A stretch of 64,000 bases of DNA, from assembly GCF_900104805.1 (NCBI RefSeq), contig NZ_LT629751.1, positions 1,965,001-2,029,000 on the forward strand, in the 5' to 3' direction. This document shows, piece by piece, positions 54,423-63,229 of the stretch. Under the pieces are notes generated by a model. It was not told the DNA's origin, made no database searches, and was given only the letters and a program-made list of their open reading frames with translations. The position numbers and the translations under genes were made by a program. Source of the stretch: Pseudomonas oryzae. Lineage in GTDB: Bacteria > Pseudomonadota > Gammaproteobacteria > Pseudomonadales > Pseudomonadaceae. The stretch's first letter is position 1, and each line of letters opens with the position of its first letter.

Positions 54423-57254
54423 TTAAACGGTGAAGGCATCCTGCAGCAGTTTTTCCTGCTGCTCGGCGTGCATCGATGCGTAACCACAGGCCGGAGATGC
54501 CGAAGCCTCACGACCGGCGTAGGCCAGCCCCAGGGTCTTCTTGTGCGCGGTGATGACACGACGCATGTGGTGCTGGCTGCAGTACCAGGCGCCCTGGTTC
54601 ATCGGCTCGTCCTGGCACCAGACCACGTGCTTGAGGTGCTTGTAGGCAGCCATGACCTCGGCCAGCTCTTCTTCCGGGAACGGATAGAGCTGCTCGATAC
54701 GGACGATCGCGATGTCTTCGCGGCCCTCGGCACGACGCTTCTCCAGCAGGTCGTAGTAGACCTTGCCGCTGCACAGGATCAGGCGCTCGACCTTCTTCGG
54801 ATCGATGGCATCGATCTCCGGCAGCACCGGATGGAAGGAGCCCTGAGCCAGATCCTCCAGCGTGGAGATGGCAAGCTTGTGGCGCAGCAACGACTTCGGA
54901 GTGAGGGCCACCAGCGGCTTGCGCAGCGGACGGATCACCTGGCGACGCAGCATGTGGTAGACCTGCGCCGGAGTGGTCGGCACACAGACCTGGATGTTGT
55001 GTTCGGCGCACAGCTGCAGGTAGCGCTCCAGGCGAGCGGAGGAGTGCTCCGGACCCTGCCCCTCGTAGCCATGCGGCAACAGCATGGTCAGGCCGCACAG
55101 ACGACCCCACTTGGTCTCGCCGCTGGTGATGAACTGGTCGATCACCACCTGGGCACCGTTGGCGAAGTCACCGAACTGGGCCTCCCAGATCACCAGCGCA
55201 TTCGGCGTGGTGGTGGCGTAGCCGTATTCGAACGCCAGCACGGCCTCTTCCGAAAGGAAGGAGTCGTACAGATCGAATGCCGGCTGGCCTTCGTACAGGT
55301 TCTGCAGCGGGATGTAACGGCTGGCGTCCTTCTGGCTGTGCAGCACAGCATGACGGTGCGAGAAGGTACCACGACCGACGTCCTGGCCGGTGATACGCAC
55401 CGGATGGCCTTCCTTGAGCAGCGTGGCATAGGCCAGGGTTTCGGCGAAGCCCCAGTTGATCGGCATGGCGCCGACACCCATGCGGCCGCGATCCTCGAGG
55501 ATCTTGGCAACCTGGCGCTGGACCACGAAGCCTTCCGGAATCTGCAGCAGCTTGGCGTTCAGTTCCTGCAGGGTCTTCAGGTCGAAGCTGGTGTCGTGCT
55601 TGGCGGTCCAGGCATGGCCCAGATACGGGGTCCAGTTGACGAACAGCTCGGTGTTCGGCTCCTTGACCAGGCTCTTGACCACGTGCTGGCCATTATCCAG
55701 CGCGGTGCGGTAGTCCTCGACCTTGGCGTCGACCTGTTCCTGGCTCAGGGTACCGCTCTTGACCAGCGCTTCGGCGTACAGCTCGCGGGTGGTGCGCTGC
55801 TTGGCGATCTTCTGGTACATCAGCGGCTGGGTGCCGCTCGGCTCGTCGGCCTCGTTGTGGCCACGACGGCGGTAGCAGACCAGGTCGATGACCACGTCAC
55901 GCTTGAACTGCATGCGGTAGTCGACGGCCAGCTGGGTCACGAACAGCACGGCTTCCGGATCATCACCGTTCACGTGCAGGATCGGCGCCTGGATCATCTT
56001 CGCCGGATCGGTGCAGTACTCGGTGGAGCGAGTGTCTTCCGGGTTGCTGGTGGTGAAACCTACCTGGTTGTTGACCACGATGTGGATGGTGCCACCAGTC
56101 TTGTAGCCGCGGATCTGCGACATCTGGAAGGTTTCCATCACCACGCCCTGACCGGCGAACGCCGAGTCCCCGTGGAGGGAGATCGGTACCACTTTCTCGC
56201 CGGCAAGGTCGCCGCGACGGTCCTGGCGGGCACGTACGGAGCCCTCGACCACCGGGGAGACGATTTCCAGGTGCGACGGGTTGAACGCCATGGCCAGGTG
56301 CACTTCGCCGCCCGGAGTCATGACGTTGGAGGAGAAGCCCTGGTGGTACTTCACGTCACCGGAGCCCATCTCGATCAGCTTCTTGCCGTCGAACTCGTCG
56401 AACAGGTCGCGCGGGTTCTTGCCGAGAGCGTTGACCAGCAGGTTCAGGCGGCCGCGGTGGGCCATGCCGATGACGATTTCCTTGGCACCGTAGGAACCGG
56501 AACGCTGGATGATCTCGTCGACCATCGGCACCAGGCTCTCGCCGCCCTCCAGACCGAAACGCTTGGTACCCGGATACTTGGTACCCAGGTACTTTTCCAG
56601 GCCCTCACCAGCGGTCAGGCGCTCCAGCAGATGGCATTTGGCCTCGGCGGAGAACTGCGGACGGCCGCGCACGCTTTCCAGACGCTGCTGGAACCACTTG
56701 CGCTGCTCGGAATCGACGATATGGGTGAACTCGGCACCGATGGTGCCGCAGTAGGTGCTTTCCAGCGCGTCGCGGATTTCACGCAGGGTGGCTTCCGGCT
56801 TGCCGATGAACAGCTCGCCGGTCTGGAACACGGTATCCAGGTCGGCGTCGGTCAGGCCATAGTGGTGAATCGACAGGTCGGCCGGAGCCTTGCGCTCCCA
56901 CAGGCCGAGCGGATCGAGCTTGGATGCCTGATGGCCACGCATGCGGAAGGCCTGAATCAGACGCAGTACTTCGACCTGCTTCTTCTCGTGCTCGCTGCTG
57001 ACGGTACCGGCGGACACCGGCTGGGCGCGACGCTGATTCTTGGCCAGCAGCACGAAGTGATCGCGGACCGTGGCATGGGAAACGTCGGGAGACTGGTTGC
57101 CGTCGGCCGGCAACTTCTGGAAGTAGGTGCGCCACTCTTCGGGCACAGCGTTGGGATCGTGCAGGAAGAGCTCGTAGAGCTCTTCGACGTAGGCAGCGTT
57201 TCCACCGGACAGGTGGGCACTGTTCCACATCCGCTGCATTACGCTTTCATGCAT
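54423..57254 (-). CDS. sucA: 2-oxoglutarate dehydrogenase E1 component
   Basis: A 943-residue thiamine-diphosphate enzyme that decarboxylates 2-oxoglutarate and passes the succinyl group to SucB. The N-terminal YVEELYELFLHDPNAVP region binds E2. GMAHRGRLNLLVNALGK and the GDDPEAVLFVTQLAVDYR region hold ThDP/Mg, and RGTFSHRHAVLH is in the C-terminal domain. Its length matches the family. It follows sdhB after a 252-base gap with a strong hairpin, where a separate promoter is likely. Confidence 0.97.
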   Translation of the reverse strand: MHESVMQRMWNSAHLSGGNAAYVEELYELFLHDPNAVPEEWRTYFQKLPADGNQSPDVSHATVRDHFVLLAKNQRRAQPVSAGTVSSEHEKKQVEVLRLIQAFRMRGHQASKLDPLGLWERKAPADLSIHHYGLTDADLDTVFQTGELFIGKPEATLREIRDALESTYCGTIGAEFTHIVDSEQRKWFQQRLESVRGRPQFSAEAKCHLLERLTAGEGLEKYLGTKYPGTKRFGLEGGESLVPMVDEIIQRSGSYGAKEIVIGMAHRGRLNLLVNALGKNPRDLFDEFDGKKLIEMGSGDVKYHQGFSSNVMTPGGEVHLAMAFNPSHLEIVSPVVEGSVRARQDRRGDLAGEKVVPISLHGDSAFAGQGVVMETFQMSQIRGYKTGGTIHIVVNNQVGFTTSNPEDTRSTEYCTDPAKMIQAPILHVNGDDPEAVLFVTQLAVDYRMQFKRDVVIDLVCYRRRGHNEADEPSGTQPLMYQKIAKQRTTRELYAEALVKSGTLSQEQVDAKVEDYRTALDNGQHVVKSLVKEPNTELFVNWTPYLGHAWTAKHDTSFDLKTLQELNAKLLQIPEGFVVQRQVAKILEDRGRMGVGAMPINWGFAETLAYATLLKEGHPVRITGQDVGRGTFSHRHAVLHSQKDASRYIPLQNLYEGQPAFDLYDSFLSEEAVLAFEYGYATTTPNALVIWEAQFGDFANGAQVVIDQFITSGETKWGRLCGLTMLLPHGYEGQGPEHSSARLERYLQLCAEHNIQVCVPTTPAQVYHMLRRQVIRPLRKPLVALTPKSLLRHKLAISTLEDLAQGSFHPVLPEIDAIDPKKVERLILCSGKVYYDLLEKRRAEGREDIAIVRIEQLYPFPEEELAEVMAAYKHLKHVVWCQDEPMNQGAWYCSQHHMRRVITAHKKTLGLAYAGREASASPACGYASMHAEQQEKLLQDAFTV

Positions 57255-57438
57255 GCTAGGTCACCCTCGGTAAGGGGACACCACCTGACGAGGAGACCGT
57301 GTGGCCCAAAAGTCCAGAGCAGCGACTTGGGTAAAGCCACTTCGGATCCCGCAGATGTCCGGGTTCCAGCCCGGTTGCCCCTGCTGGTCATTTTTTAATC
57401 AAGAACCGGAGCTTTGTGAGCCCCGGCTGGTTCTGCAT

Positions 57439-57475
57439 CGGCACGCAGCGGCGGGACAACCGCCGCTGCGTGCCG
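57439..57475 (-). repeat. Perfect 16-bp hairpin between sdhB and sucA
   Basis: CGGCACGCAGCGGCGG (57439-57454) pairs exactly with its inverse (57460-57475) around a five-base loop, 31 bases after the sdhB stop on the minus strand. No T-run follows. A weaker AGAACC/GGTTCT hairpin (57402-57434) lies just downstream of it. Confidence 0.8.
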
Positions 57476-57506
57476 ACTTCGTTGAATCACCGCACGGCGC
57501 GGGTCA

Positions 57507-58226
57507 TCAGGTACCGCTTTGCAGCAGCATGTTACGCACGTGACCGATTGCCTTGGTCGGGTTGAGACCCTTCGGGCAGACGTTCACGCAGTTCATGATC
57601 CCGCGGCAACGGAACACGCTGAACGGGTCGTCCAGCGAAGCCAGACGCTCTTCGGTCTTGGTGTCACGGCTATCGGCCAGGAAACGATAGGCCTGCAGCA
57701 GTGCGGCCGGACCGAGGAACTTGTCCGGGTTCCACCAGAACGACGGGCAGGAGGTCGAGCAGCAGGCACACAGGATGCACTCGTACAGACCGTCCAGCTT
57801 CTCGCGCTGTTCCGGCGATTGCAGACGCTCGATGGCCGGGGCCGGAGTATCGTTCTGCAGGAACGGCTGCACCTTCTCGTACTGCTTGTAGAAGATGCTC
57901 ATGTCGACGACCAGGTCACGAATGACCGGCAGGCCCGGCAGCGGACGAATCACCAGCTTGCCGTTCTTCACCACGCTGGAGATCGGGGTGATGCAGGCCA
58001 GGCCGTTCTTGCCGCTGATGTTCATGCCGTCTGAACCGCACACGCCTTCGCGGCAGGAGCGACGGTAGGAGAAGGTCACGTCCTGCTCCTTGATCAGCGC
58101 CAGGACGTCCAGGACCATCAGATCCTTGCCGTCGATCTCGACGTTGAAATCCTGCATGAACGGAGCAGCATCTTTCTCCGGGTTGTAGCGATAGACGCTG
58201 ACTTGCAGAGTTTTACCAAGCGACAT
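57507..58226 (-). CDS. sdhB: Succinate dehydrogenase iron-sulfur subunit
   Basis: A 239-residue subunit with three clusters: [2Fe-2S] in RRSCREGVCGSDG, and [4Fe-4S] and [3Fe-4S] in ECILCACCSTSCPSFWW and CRGIMNCVNVCPKGLNP. It passes electrons from SdhA FAD to ubiquinone bound by SdhCD. It is 11 bases after sdhA. Confidence 0.97.
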   Translation of the reverse strand: MSLGKTLQVSVYRYNPEKDAAPFMQDFNVEIDGKDLMVLDVLALIKEQDVTFSYRRSCREGVCGSDGMNISGKNGLACITPISSVVKNGKLVIRPLPGLPVIRDLVVDMSIFYKQYEKVQPFLQNDTPAPAIERLQSPEQREKLDGLYECILCACCSTSCPSFWWNPDKFLGPAALLQAYRFLADSRDTKTEERLASLDDPFSVFRCRGIMNCVNVCPKGLNPTKAIGHVRNMLLQSGT

Positions 58227-58237
58227 ATCAGCCTCCC

Positions 58238-60010
58238 TTAGTAGGTACGCACTTTCGGCTCGAACGCCGGAACGGTCTTCGGCGAGAAGTTCACGCCGCG
58301 CTTGGCCACGCGCTTCTCACCCGGGAAGTACAGGGTGTGGCACAGCCAGTTCTCGTCGTCGCGCTCTTCGAAGTCTTCGCGAGCATGGGCGCCACGGGAC
58401 TCCTTGCGGACTTCGGCAGCGATCGCGGTGGCTTCGGCCACCTCAAGCAGGTTCTGCAGCTCGAGAGCTTCGGTGCGCGCGGTGTTGAACGCCTGGCTCT
58501 TGTCGGCGATCTTGACGTTGGCGATGCGCTCGCGCAGCTCGGCCAGCTGGGCGATACCCTTCTGCATGTATTCGCCGGTACGGAACACACCGAAGTAGTT
58601 CTGCATGCACTGCTGCAGCTCTTTGCGCAGCGGAGCCACGTCTTCGCCGGTGGTACGCTCGTTGACGCCGGACAGGCGCTTGAGGGAAGCCTCGAGGTCG
58701 CTCTCGGTAGCACCGCGGTGCTCGATGCCTTCCTTGAGGGCCTTCTCCAGGTGCAGGCCAGCAGCACGACCGAACACCACCAGGTCGAGCAGCGAGTTGC
58801 CGCCCAGACGGTTGGCGCCGTGCACAGACACGCAAGCCACTTCACCTACGGCGAACAGACCTTCGATGATCTTGTCGTTGCCGTTGGCATCCTGGGTGAT
58901 GGCCTGACCATGGATGTTGGTGGCAACGCCGCCCATCATGTAGTGGCAGGTCGGGATGACCGGAATCGGCGCGACGACCGGGTCGACGTGGGCGAAGGTC
59001 TTCGACAGTTCGCAGATACCCGGCAGACGGCTGTGCAGCACTTCTTCGCCGAGGTGATCGAGCTTCAGCAGCACGTGATCCTTGTCCGGGCCACAGCCGT
59101 TGCCGGCGATCACTTCCTTGACCATGGAGCGGGCAACCACGTCGCGGCCGGCCAGGTCCTTGGCGTTCGGAGCGTAACGCTCCATGAAGCGCTCGCCATG
59201 GGCGTTGATCAGGTAGCCACCTTCGCCGCGGCAACCTTCGGTCACCAGCACGCCGGCACCTGCGATGCCGGTCGGGTGGAACTGCCACATCTCGATATCC
59301 TGCACCGGAACGCCGGCACGCAGGGCCATGCCCACGCCGTCGCCGGTGTTGATCAGGGCGTTGGTGGTCGAGGCGTAGATACGGCCGGCACCGCCGGTTG
59401 CCAGCACGGTGGCCTTGGAGCGGATGTAGACGGTCTCGCCGGTCTCGATGCGAATGGCGATGATGCCGACGATGGCGCCGTCCTGGTTCTTCACCAGGTC
59501 GACGGCGAACCACTCGTTGAGGAAGGTGGTACCGTTCTTCAGGTTGGCCTGGTACAGGGTGTGCAGCAGGGCGTGACCGGTACGGTCAGCCGCGGCGCAG
59601 GTACGGGCAGCCTGACCACCGTTGCCGTAGTCCTTGGACTGGCCACCGAACGGACGCTGATAGATACGACCGGTTTCGGTACGGGAGAACGGCAGACCCA
59701 TGTGCTCGAGCTCGAACACGGCTTCCGGGCCGACCGAGCACATGTATTCGATCGCGTCCTGGTCACCGATGTAGTCGGAGCCCTTGACGGTGTCGTACAT
59801 GTGCCAGCGCCAGTCGTCGTTCGGGTCGGCCGAAGCGATGGCACAGGTGATACCGCCCTGGGCGGACACGGTGTGGGAACGGGTCGGGAAGACCTTGGTC
59901 ACGCAGGCGGTCTTGTGACCGGACTGGGACAGTTGCAGCGCAGCGCGCATGCCGGCGCCGCCGCCACCGATGATGATGGCGTCGAAGGAAAGAGTAGGAA
60001 TGCTAGCCAT
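58238..60010 (-). CDS. sdhA: Succinate dehydrogenase flavoprotein subunit
   Basis: A 590-residue subunit that oxidises succinate to fumarate. The FAD motif is [13 protein letters not shown] (13-25), His46 in [11 protein letters not shown] is the covalent FAD attachment site, and [19 protein letters not shown] and [16 protein letters not shown]-type C-terminal blocks are present (here [13 protein letters not shown]). It is cytoplasmic and attached to the membrane by SdhBCD. It is three bases after sdhD. Confidence 0.97.
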   Translation of the reverse strand: MASIPTLSFDAIIIGGGGAGMRAALQLSQSGHKTACVTKVFPTRSHTVSAQGGITCAIASADPNDDWRWHMYDTVKGSDYIGDQDAIEYMCSVGPEAVFELEHMGLPFSRTETGRIYQRPFGGQSKDYGNGGQAARTCAAADRTGHALLHTLYQANLKNGTTFLNEWFAVDLVKNQDGAIVGIIAIRIETGETVYIRSKATVLATGGAGRIYASTTNALINTGDGVGMALRAGVPVQDIEMWQFHPTGIAGAGVLVTEGCRGEGGYLINAHGERFMERYAPNAKDLAGRDVVARSMVKEVIAGNGCGPDKDHVLLKLDHLGEEVLHSRLPGICELSKTFAHVDPVVAPIPVIPTCHYMMGGVATNIHGQAITQDANGNDKIIEGLFAVGEVACVSVHGANRLGGNSLLDLVVFGRAAGLHLEKALKEGIEHRGATESDLEASLKRLSGVNERTTGEDVAPLRKELQQCMQNYFGVFRTGEYMQKGIAQLAELRERIANVKIADKSQAFNTARTEALELQNLLEVAEATAIAAEVRKESRGAHAREDFEERDDENWLCHTLYFPGEKRVAKRGVNFSPKTVPAFEPKVRTY

Positions 60011-60013
60011 GGA

Positions 60014-60382
60014 TCAGATACCCCAAAGAATCTGCACACCCCAGACGAAGAACGCGAACATGGCGATGCCGCAGACTGCCTGGAACAGGAAACGCACAGC
60101 GGTGGCCGACTTGCCCAGCGCCATCGGCGTCAGGTAGTCAGTGGAGATGGTCCACATGCCGACCCAGGCGTGCACGCTCAGGGCGACGACGGCCAGCAGG
60201 CTGAAGATGCGCATCCAACCTTGGGCGAACAGACCATGCCAGTCGGCGTAGGTCAGATCCGGAGTGGCTACCAGGTAGCCCAGCAGGAAAAGGAAGTAAG
60301 CCGCGAGAACCACAGCGGAAACCCGCTGGGCCATCCAGTCGTACAGACCCGAACGAGAGAAGTTAGTGACGTTGGTTACCAT
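60014..60382 (-). CDS. sdhD: Succinate dehydrogenase membrane anchor subunit SdhD
   Basis: A 122-residue anchor with three membrane segments (AVVLAAYFLFLLGYLVA, RIFSLLAVVALSVHAWVGMW, AVCGIAMFAFFVWGV). His in ALSVHAW is the likely haem b ligand. The ATG at 60382 overlaps the sdhC stop (ATGGTAA) and is preferred to a GTG at 60388. Confidence 0.93.
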   Translation of the reverse strand: MVTNVTNFSRSGLYDWMAQRVSAVVLAAYFLFLLGYLVATPDLTYADWHGLFAQGWMRIFSLLAVVALSVHAWVGMWTISTDYLTPMALGKSATAVRFLFQAVCGIAMFAFFVWGVQILWGI

Positions 60383-60762
60383 ACCCACACCCCCGCAAGA
60401 ACGATCAGCACCGCGGAAATGGCGATGACGATTTTGGAGCCCAGCTTGCCGCCTTCCAGCGTTTCACCAATGCCCATATCCATAATCAGATGGCGAATGC
60501 CGGCTACCATGTGGTACAGGAGCGCGGACAACAGGCCCCAGATCACGAGCTTGGCCAGAGGGCTGGTCAGACACGCCTTCACCTGCTCGAAACCGTCTTC
60601 GGACGCCAGGGACAGATCGAGTGCGTACAGCAGCACTGCAATACCCAGGAACAGAATGACGCCGGAAATACGGTGAGCGATGGACGTGTAAGCAGTGACT
60701 GGGAGTTGGATGGTCCTAAGGTCTAGGTTTACGGGTCGTTTGCTATTCACGGCTTTTTTCAC
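60376..60762 (-). CDS. sdhC: Succinate dehydrogenase cytochrome b556 subunit SdhC
   Basis: A 128-residue anchor with three membrane segments. PVNLDLRTIQLPVTAYTSIAHRISG is the family entry motif (given in part; its HRISG binds ubiquinone), and LLYHMVAGIRHLIMD carries the haem histidine. Translation starts at GTG (60762-60760). It is the first gene of sdhCDAB, under a good sigma-70-type promoter at 60882-60910. Confidence 0.95.
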   Translation of the reverse strand: MKKAVNSKRPVNLDLRTIQLPVTAYTSIAHRISGVILFLGIAVLLYALDLSLASEDGFEQVKACLTSPLAKLVIWGLLSALLYHMVAGIRHLIMDMGIGETLEGGKLGSKIVIAISAVLIVLAGVWVW

Positions 60763-60881
60763 ACTGAGAGCCCCAACCAGCAGGGCAAGTTGTCGGGAAG
60801 TGCACTTGTCAGGTACCCATCACCAGGTCATGACAACAGCCAGAACCTAGGCCTGGCATAGCCTCTGGCGGTCGGCCACGC

Positions 60882-60910
60882 AGTATAGACAGTTAGGCCT
60901 AGCCTGACAA
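60882..60910 (-). promoter_or_regulatory. Sigma-70-type promoter of sdhCDAB
   Basis: On the minus strand TTGTCA (60910-60905), a 17-bp spacer and TATACT (60887-60882) form a near-consensus promoter, about 120 bases before sdhC. The spacer contains the palindrome TAGGCCTA, and related blocks occur nearby (CTTAGCCTAAAG at about 60918-60929 and CCTAGGCCTGGCA at about 60846-60858), possible regulator sites. Confidence 0.72.
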
Positions 60911-61024
60911 CGCGCTGGCTTAGCCTAAAGGACTGATTGTCGCACCCCCATAAAAGGAGTAAATAGCCGCCAACTTGAGCGAACATGCGCAAGGTGAACG
61001 CGAGCCAACCGACTTTCGGACAAA

Positions 61025-61052
61025 TTGACTTTCGGTTTTATAGCTCTATAGT
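61025..61052 (+). promoter_or_regulatory. Sigma-70-type promoter of gltA
   Basis: TTGACT (61025-61030), a 16-bp spacer and TATAGT (61047-61052) make a strong promoter. Transcription should begin near 61059, giving a leader of about 67 bases to the ATG at 61126. Confidence 0.75.
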
Positions 61053-61125
61053 GGCACGGGCCCTGCCTGGGGGGCCGTGTATAGAAAGATGATTTCAAGC
61101 CAAGCACAATTTTAGGAGGCCGGTT

Positions 61126-62412
61126 ATGGCTGACAAGAAAGCACAGTTGATCATCGAGGGCGCCGCCCCCGTCGAGCTGCCCATCCTCTCTGGCACCATG
61201 GGTCCGGACGTCATCGACGTTCGCAGCCTGACCGGCCAGGGTGTGTTCACCTATGATCCTGGCTTCATGTCGACCGCCGCTTGCGAGTCGAAGATCACCT
61301 TCATCGACGGCGACAAGGGCATCCTGCTGCACCGCGGCTACCCGATCGAGCAGCTGGCCGAGAAATCCGACTACCTCGAAACCTGCTACGCCCTGCTCTA
61401 CGGCGAGCTGCCGACCGCCGAGCAGAAGGCAGAGTTCACGGGCCTGGTGAAGAACCACACCATGGTCCACGAGCAGATGAAGTCGTTCCTCAACGGCTTC
61501 CGCCGCGACGCCCACCCGATGGCGGTGATGTGCGGCCTGGTCGGCGCCCTGTCGGCGTTCTACCACGACTCGCTGGACAACAACAATCCGAAGCACCGCG
61601 AAATCTCCGCGATCCGCCTGATCGCCAAGATGCCGACCCTGGCCGCCATGGCCTACAAGTACTCCGTCGGCCAGCCGATCATGTATCCGCGCAACGACCT
61701 GAGCTACGCGGAAAACTTCCTGCACATGATGTTCAACACCCCGTGCGAGGACAAGAAGGTCAACCCGGTACTGGCCAAGGCCATGGACCGCATCTTCATC
61801 CTGCACGCCGACCATGAGCAGAACGCCTCCACCTCCACCGTGCGCCTGACCGGCTCCACCGGTGCCAACCCGTTCGCCTGTATCGCTGCCGGCATCGCCG
61901 CGCTGTGGGGACCGGCTCACGGCGGCGCCAACGAAGCCGTGCTGACCATGCTGGACGAGATCGGCTCCGTCGAGAACATCGAGAAGTTCATCGCCAAGGC
62001 CAAGGACAAGAACGACCCGTTCAAGCTGATGGGCTTCGGTCACCGCGTGTACAAGAACTTCGACCCGCGCGCCAAGGTCATGAAGCAGACCTGCGACGAG
62101 GTCCTGTCCGAGCTGGGCATCAACGATCCGAAGCTCGAGCTGGCCATGAAGCTGGAAGAGATCGCCCGCAACGATCCGTACTTCAAGGAGCGCAACCTGT
62201 ACCCGAACGTGGACTTCTACTCGGGCATCATCCTGAAGGCTATCGGCATCCCGACCAGCATGTTCACCGTGATCTTCGCCCTGGCGCGTACCGCCGGCTG
62301 GATCGCCCAGTGGAAGGAAATGTACTCGGGTGGCTACAAGATCGGCCGTCCGCGCCAGATCTACACCGGCCATGCGACCCGCGACTACCTGCCGCTGGAT
62401 CAGCGCAAGTAA
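61126..62412 (+). CDS. gltA: Citrate synthase GltA
   Basis: A 428-residue type II citrate synthase that condenses acetyl-CoA and oxaloacetate. The active-site residues are His265 ([10 protein letters not shown]), His306 ([13 protein letters not shown]) and Asp363 ([10 protein letters not shown]). The N-terminal domain of the NADH-sensitive Gram-negative type is present. aggagg at 61114 is a full-strength ribosome binding site. It diverges from sdhCDAB and ends at an intrinsic terminator. Confidence 0.97.
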   Translation: MADKKAQLIIEGAAPVELPILSGTMGPDVIDVRSLTGQGVFTYDPGFMSTAACESKITFIDGDKGILLHRGYPIEQLAEKSDYLETCYALLYGELPTAEQKAEFTGLVKNHTMVHEQMKSFLNGFRRDAHPMAVMCGLVGALSAFYHDSLDNNNPKHREISAIRLIAKMPTLAAMAYKYSVGQPIMYPRNDLSYAENFLHMMFNTPCEDKKVNPVLAKAMDRIFILHADHEQNASTSTVRLTGSTGANPFACIAAGIAALWGPAHGGANEAVLTMLDEIGSVENIEKFIAKAKDKNDPFKLMGFGHRVYKNFDPRAKVMKQTCDEVLSELGINDPKLELAMKLEEIARNDPYFKERNLYPNVDFYSGIILKAIGIPTSMFTVIFALARTAGWIAQWKEMYSGGYKIGRPRQIYTGHATRDYLPLDQRK

Positions 62413-62425
62413 GCATCGCACTCCG

Positions 62426-62460
62426 GCAAAGGGGCTGCTTCGGCAGCCCCTTTGCTTTTC
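62426..62460 (+). terminator. Intrinsic terminator of gltA
   Basis: GCAAAGGGGCTGC (62426-62438), TTCG, and GCAGCCCCTTTGC (62443-62455) form a perfect 13-bp stem followed by TTTT. It lies 13 bases after the gltA stop. Confidence 0.9.
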
Positions 62461-62501
62461 TGCATCCGCGGCAGACACGGCAACAACCCCGCCCCACCCA
62501 C

Positions 62502-62753
62502 TCAGGCGGTCAACTGCTCCCACTCCGTCAGGAGCCGGATGGCATCCTCACGACAGCCGCCACACACCTGGGGATCGGCAGCGAACTGGCCGCACACCGG
62601 CGGCCGCTCCGGCAAGCCGAACAGACGACAGAGATTCCGCTCATCCAGCTGCGCGCAGCGGACGCCGGCCGGCTTGCCTTGCGGCATGCCGGGAATCGGC
62701 GAGGAAATCGACGGGGCAATGCAGCAAGCCCCGCAACCGGCTCGACACTCCAT
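62502..62753 (-). CDS. YkgJ-family cysteine-cluster protein
   Basis: An 83-residue protein with CRAGCGACC at the N-terminus and further cysteines (GVRCAQL, NLCRLF, PPVCGQF, QVCGGC), typical of the YkgJ/zinc- or iron-chelating cluster family. The metal and role are not established. The ATG at 62753 has gagag nine bases upstream; the upstream in-frame TTG is too close to it. It converges with gltA. Confidence 0.85.
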   Translation of the reverse strand: MECRAGCGACCIAPSISSPIPGMPQGKPAGVRCAQLDERNLCRLFGLPERPPVCGQFAADPQVCGGCREDAIRLLTEWEQLTA

Positions 62754-62890
62754 AGGCAAAGGCTCTCGATACGACGGAAATCATGGCTGCGCGTGACATT
62801 GACCACGCGGCGGGCGAGGATAGCCGCCCCTTTGATTGCCGCCAAGCGCAGCCCATCGTCAGCCGAGGCGAAAGCGCCATACCGGTTTGG

Positions 62891-63220
62891 ATGCAGACCA
62901 CCGCCCTGCTCGCCTATCCAACATTTTCATGACCTTTGTCTGGTACGGCACCTGAAGCCCCTCAACGGCAAGCCGTGGCTCGCCGCCGCCTTTCTCAGCC
63001 GGGCATCGCCCTGTTCAAGTATCTGCTGATGGTGCCGGCCAACCGCATCGGCCACACCGAACTGTCGGCCGGCCAGCCGAAGATCATGCAGGAAGTGATC
63101 ACCCTGAGCATCTTCGTGCCGCTCAGCGTGCCGTACATGCAGCAGCCGCTGAGGCTGGACTATCTGCGGGCCGGACTCTGCCTGGTGGGCGCCGTGTATT
63201 TCATCTTCCGCAGCGCCTGA
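62891..63220 (+). pseudogene. DUF486 (DMT-like) membrane protein gene, broken by three frameshifts
   Basis: Joining three frames gives about 110 residues of a DUF486 protein: MQTTALLA / LSNIFMTFVWYG / HLKPLNGKPWLAAAFLS / GIALFKYLLMVPANRIGH to the C-terminal LCLVGAVYFIFRSA. Apparent one-base losses lie near 62914 (GCCTATCC for GCCCTATCC), near 62949 (GGCACCTG for GGCCACCTG) and near 63000 (AGCCGGGC for a four-G run). All shorten a run. Two expected tryptophans also appear as arginine (the cgg near 63000 and DYLRAGLC), which favours true decay, but sequencing error is possible. Only the last 70 or so residues remain in one frame. Confidence 0.75.
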
Positions 63221-63229
63221 GCCGGCCCC

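Noticed and set aside
57402-57434. A terminator at the AGAACC/GGTTCT hairpin
   Set aside because: The T-run (57391-57396) is on the plus strand before the stem, so it does not form an intrinsic terminator for the minus-strand operon.
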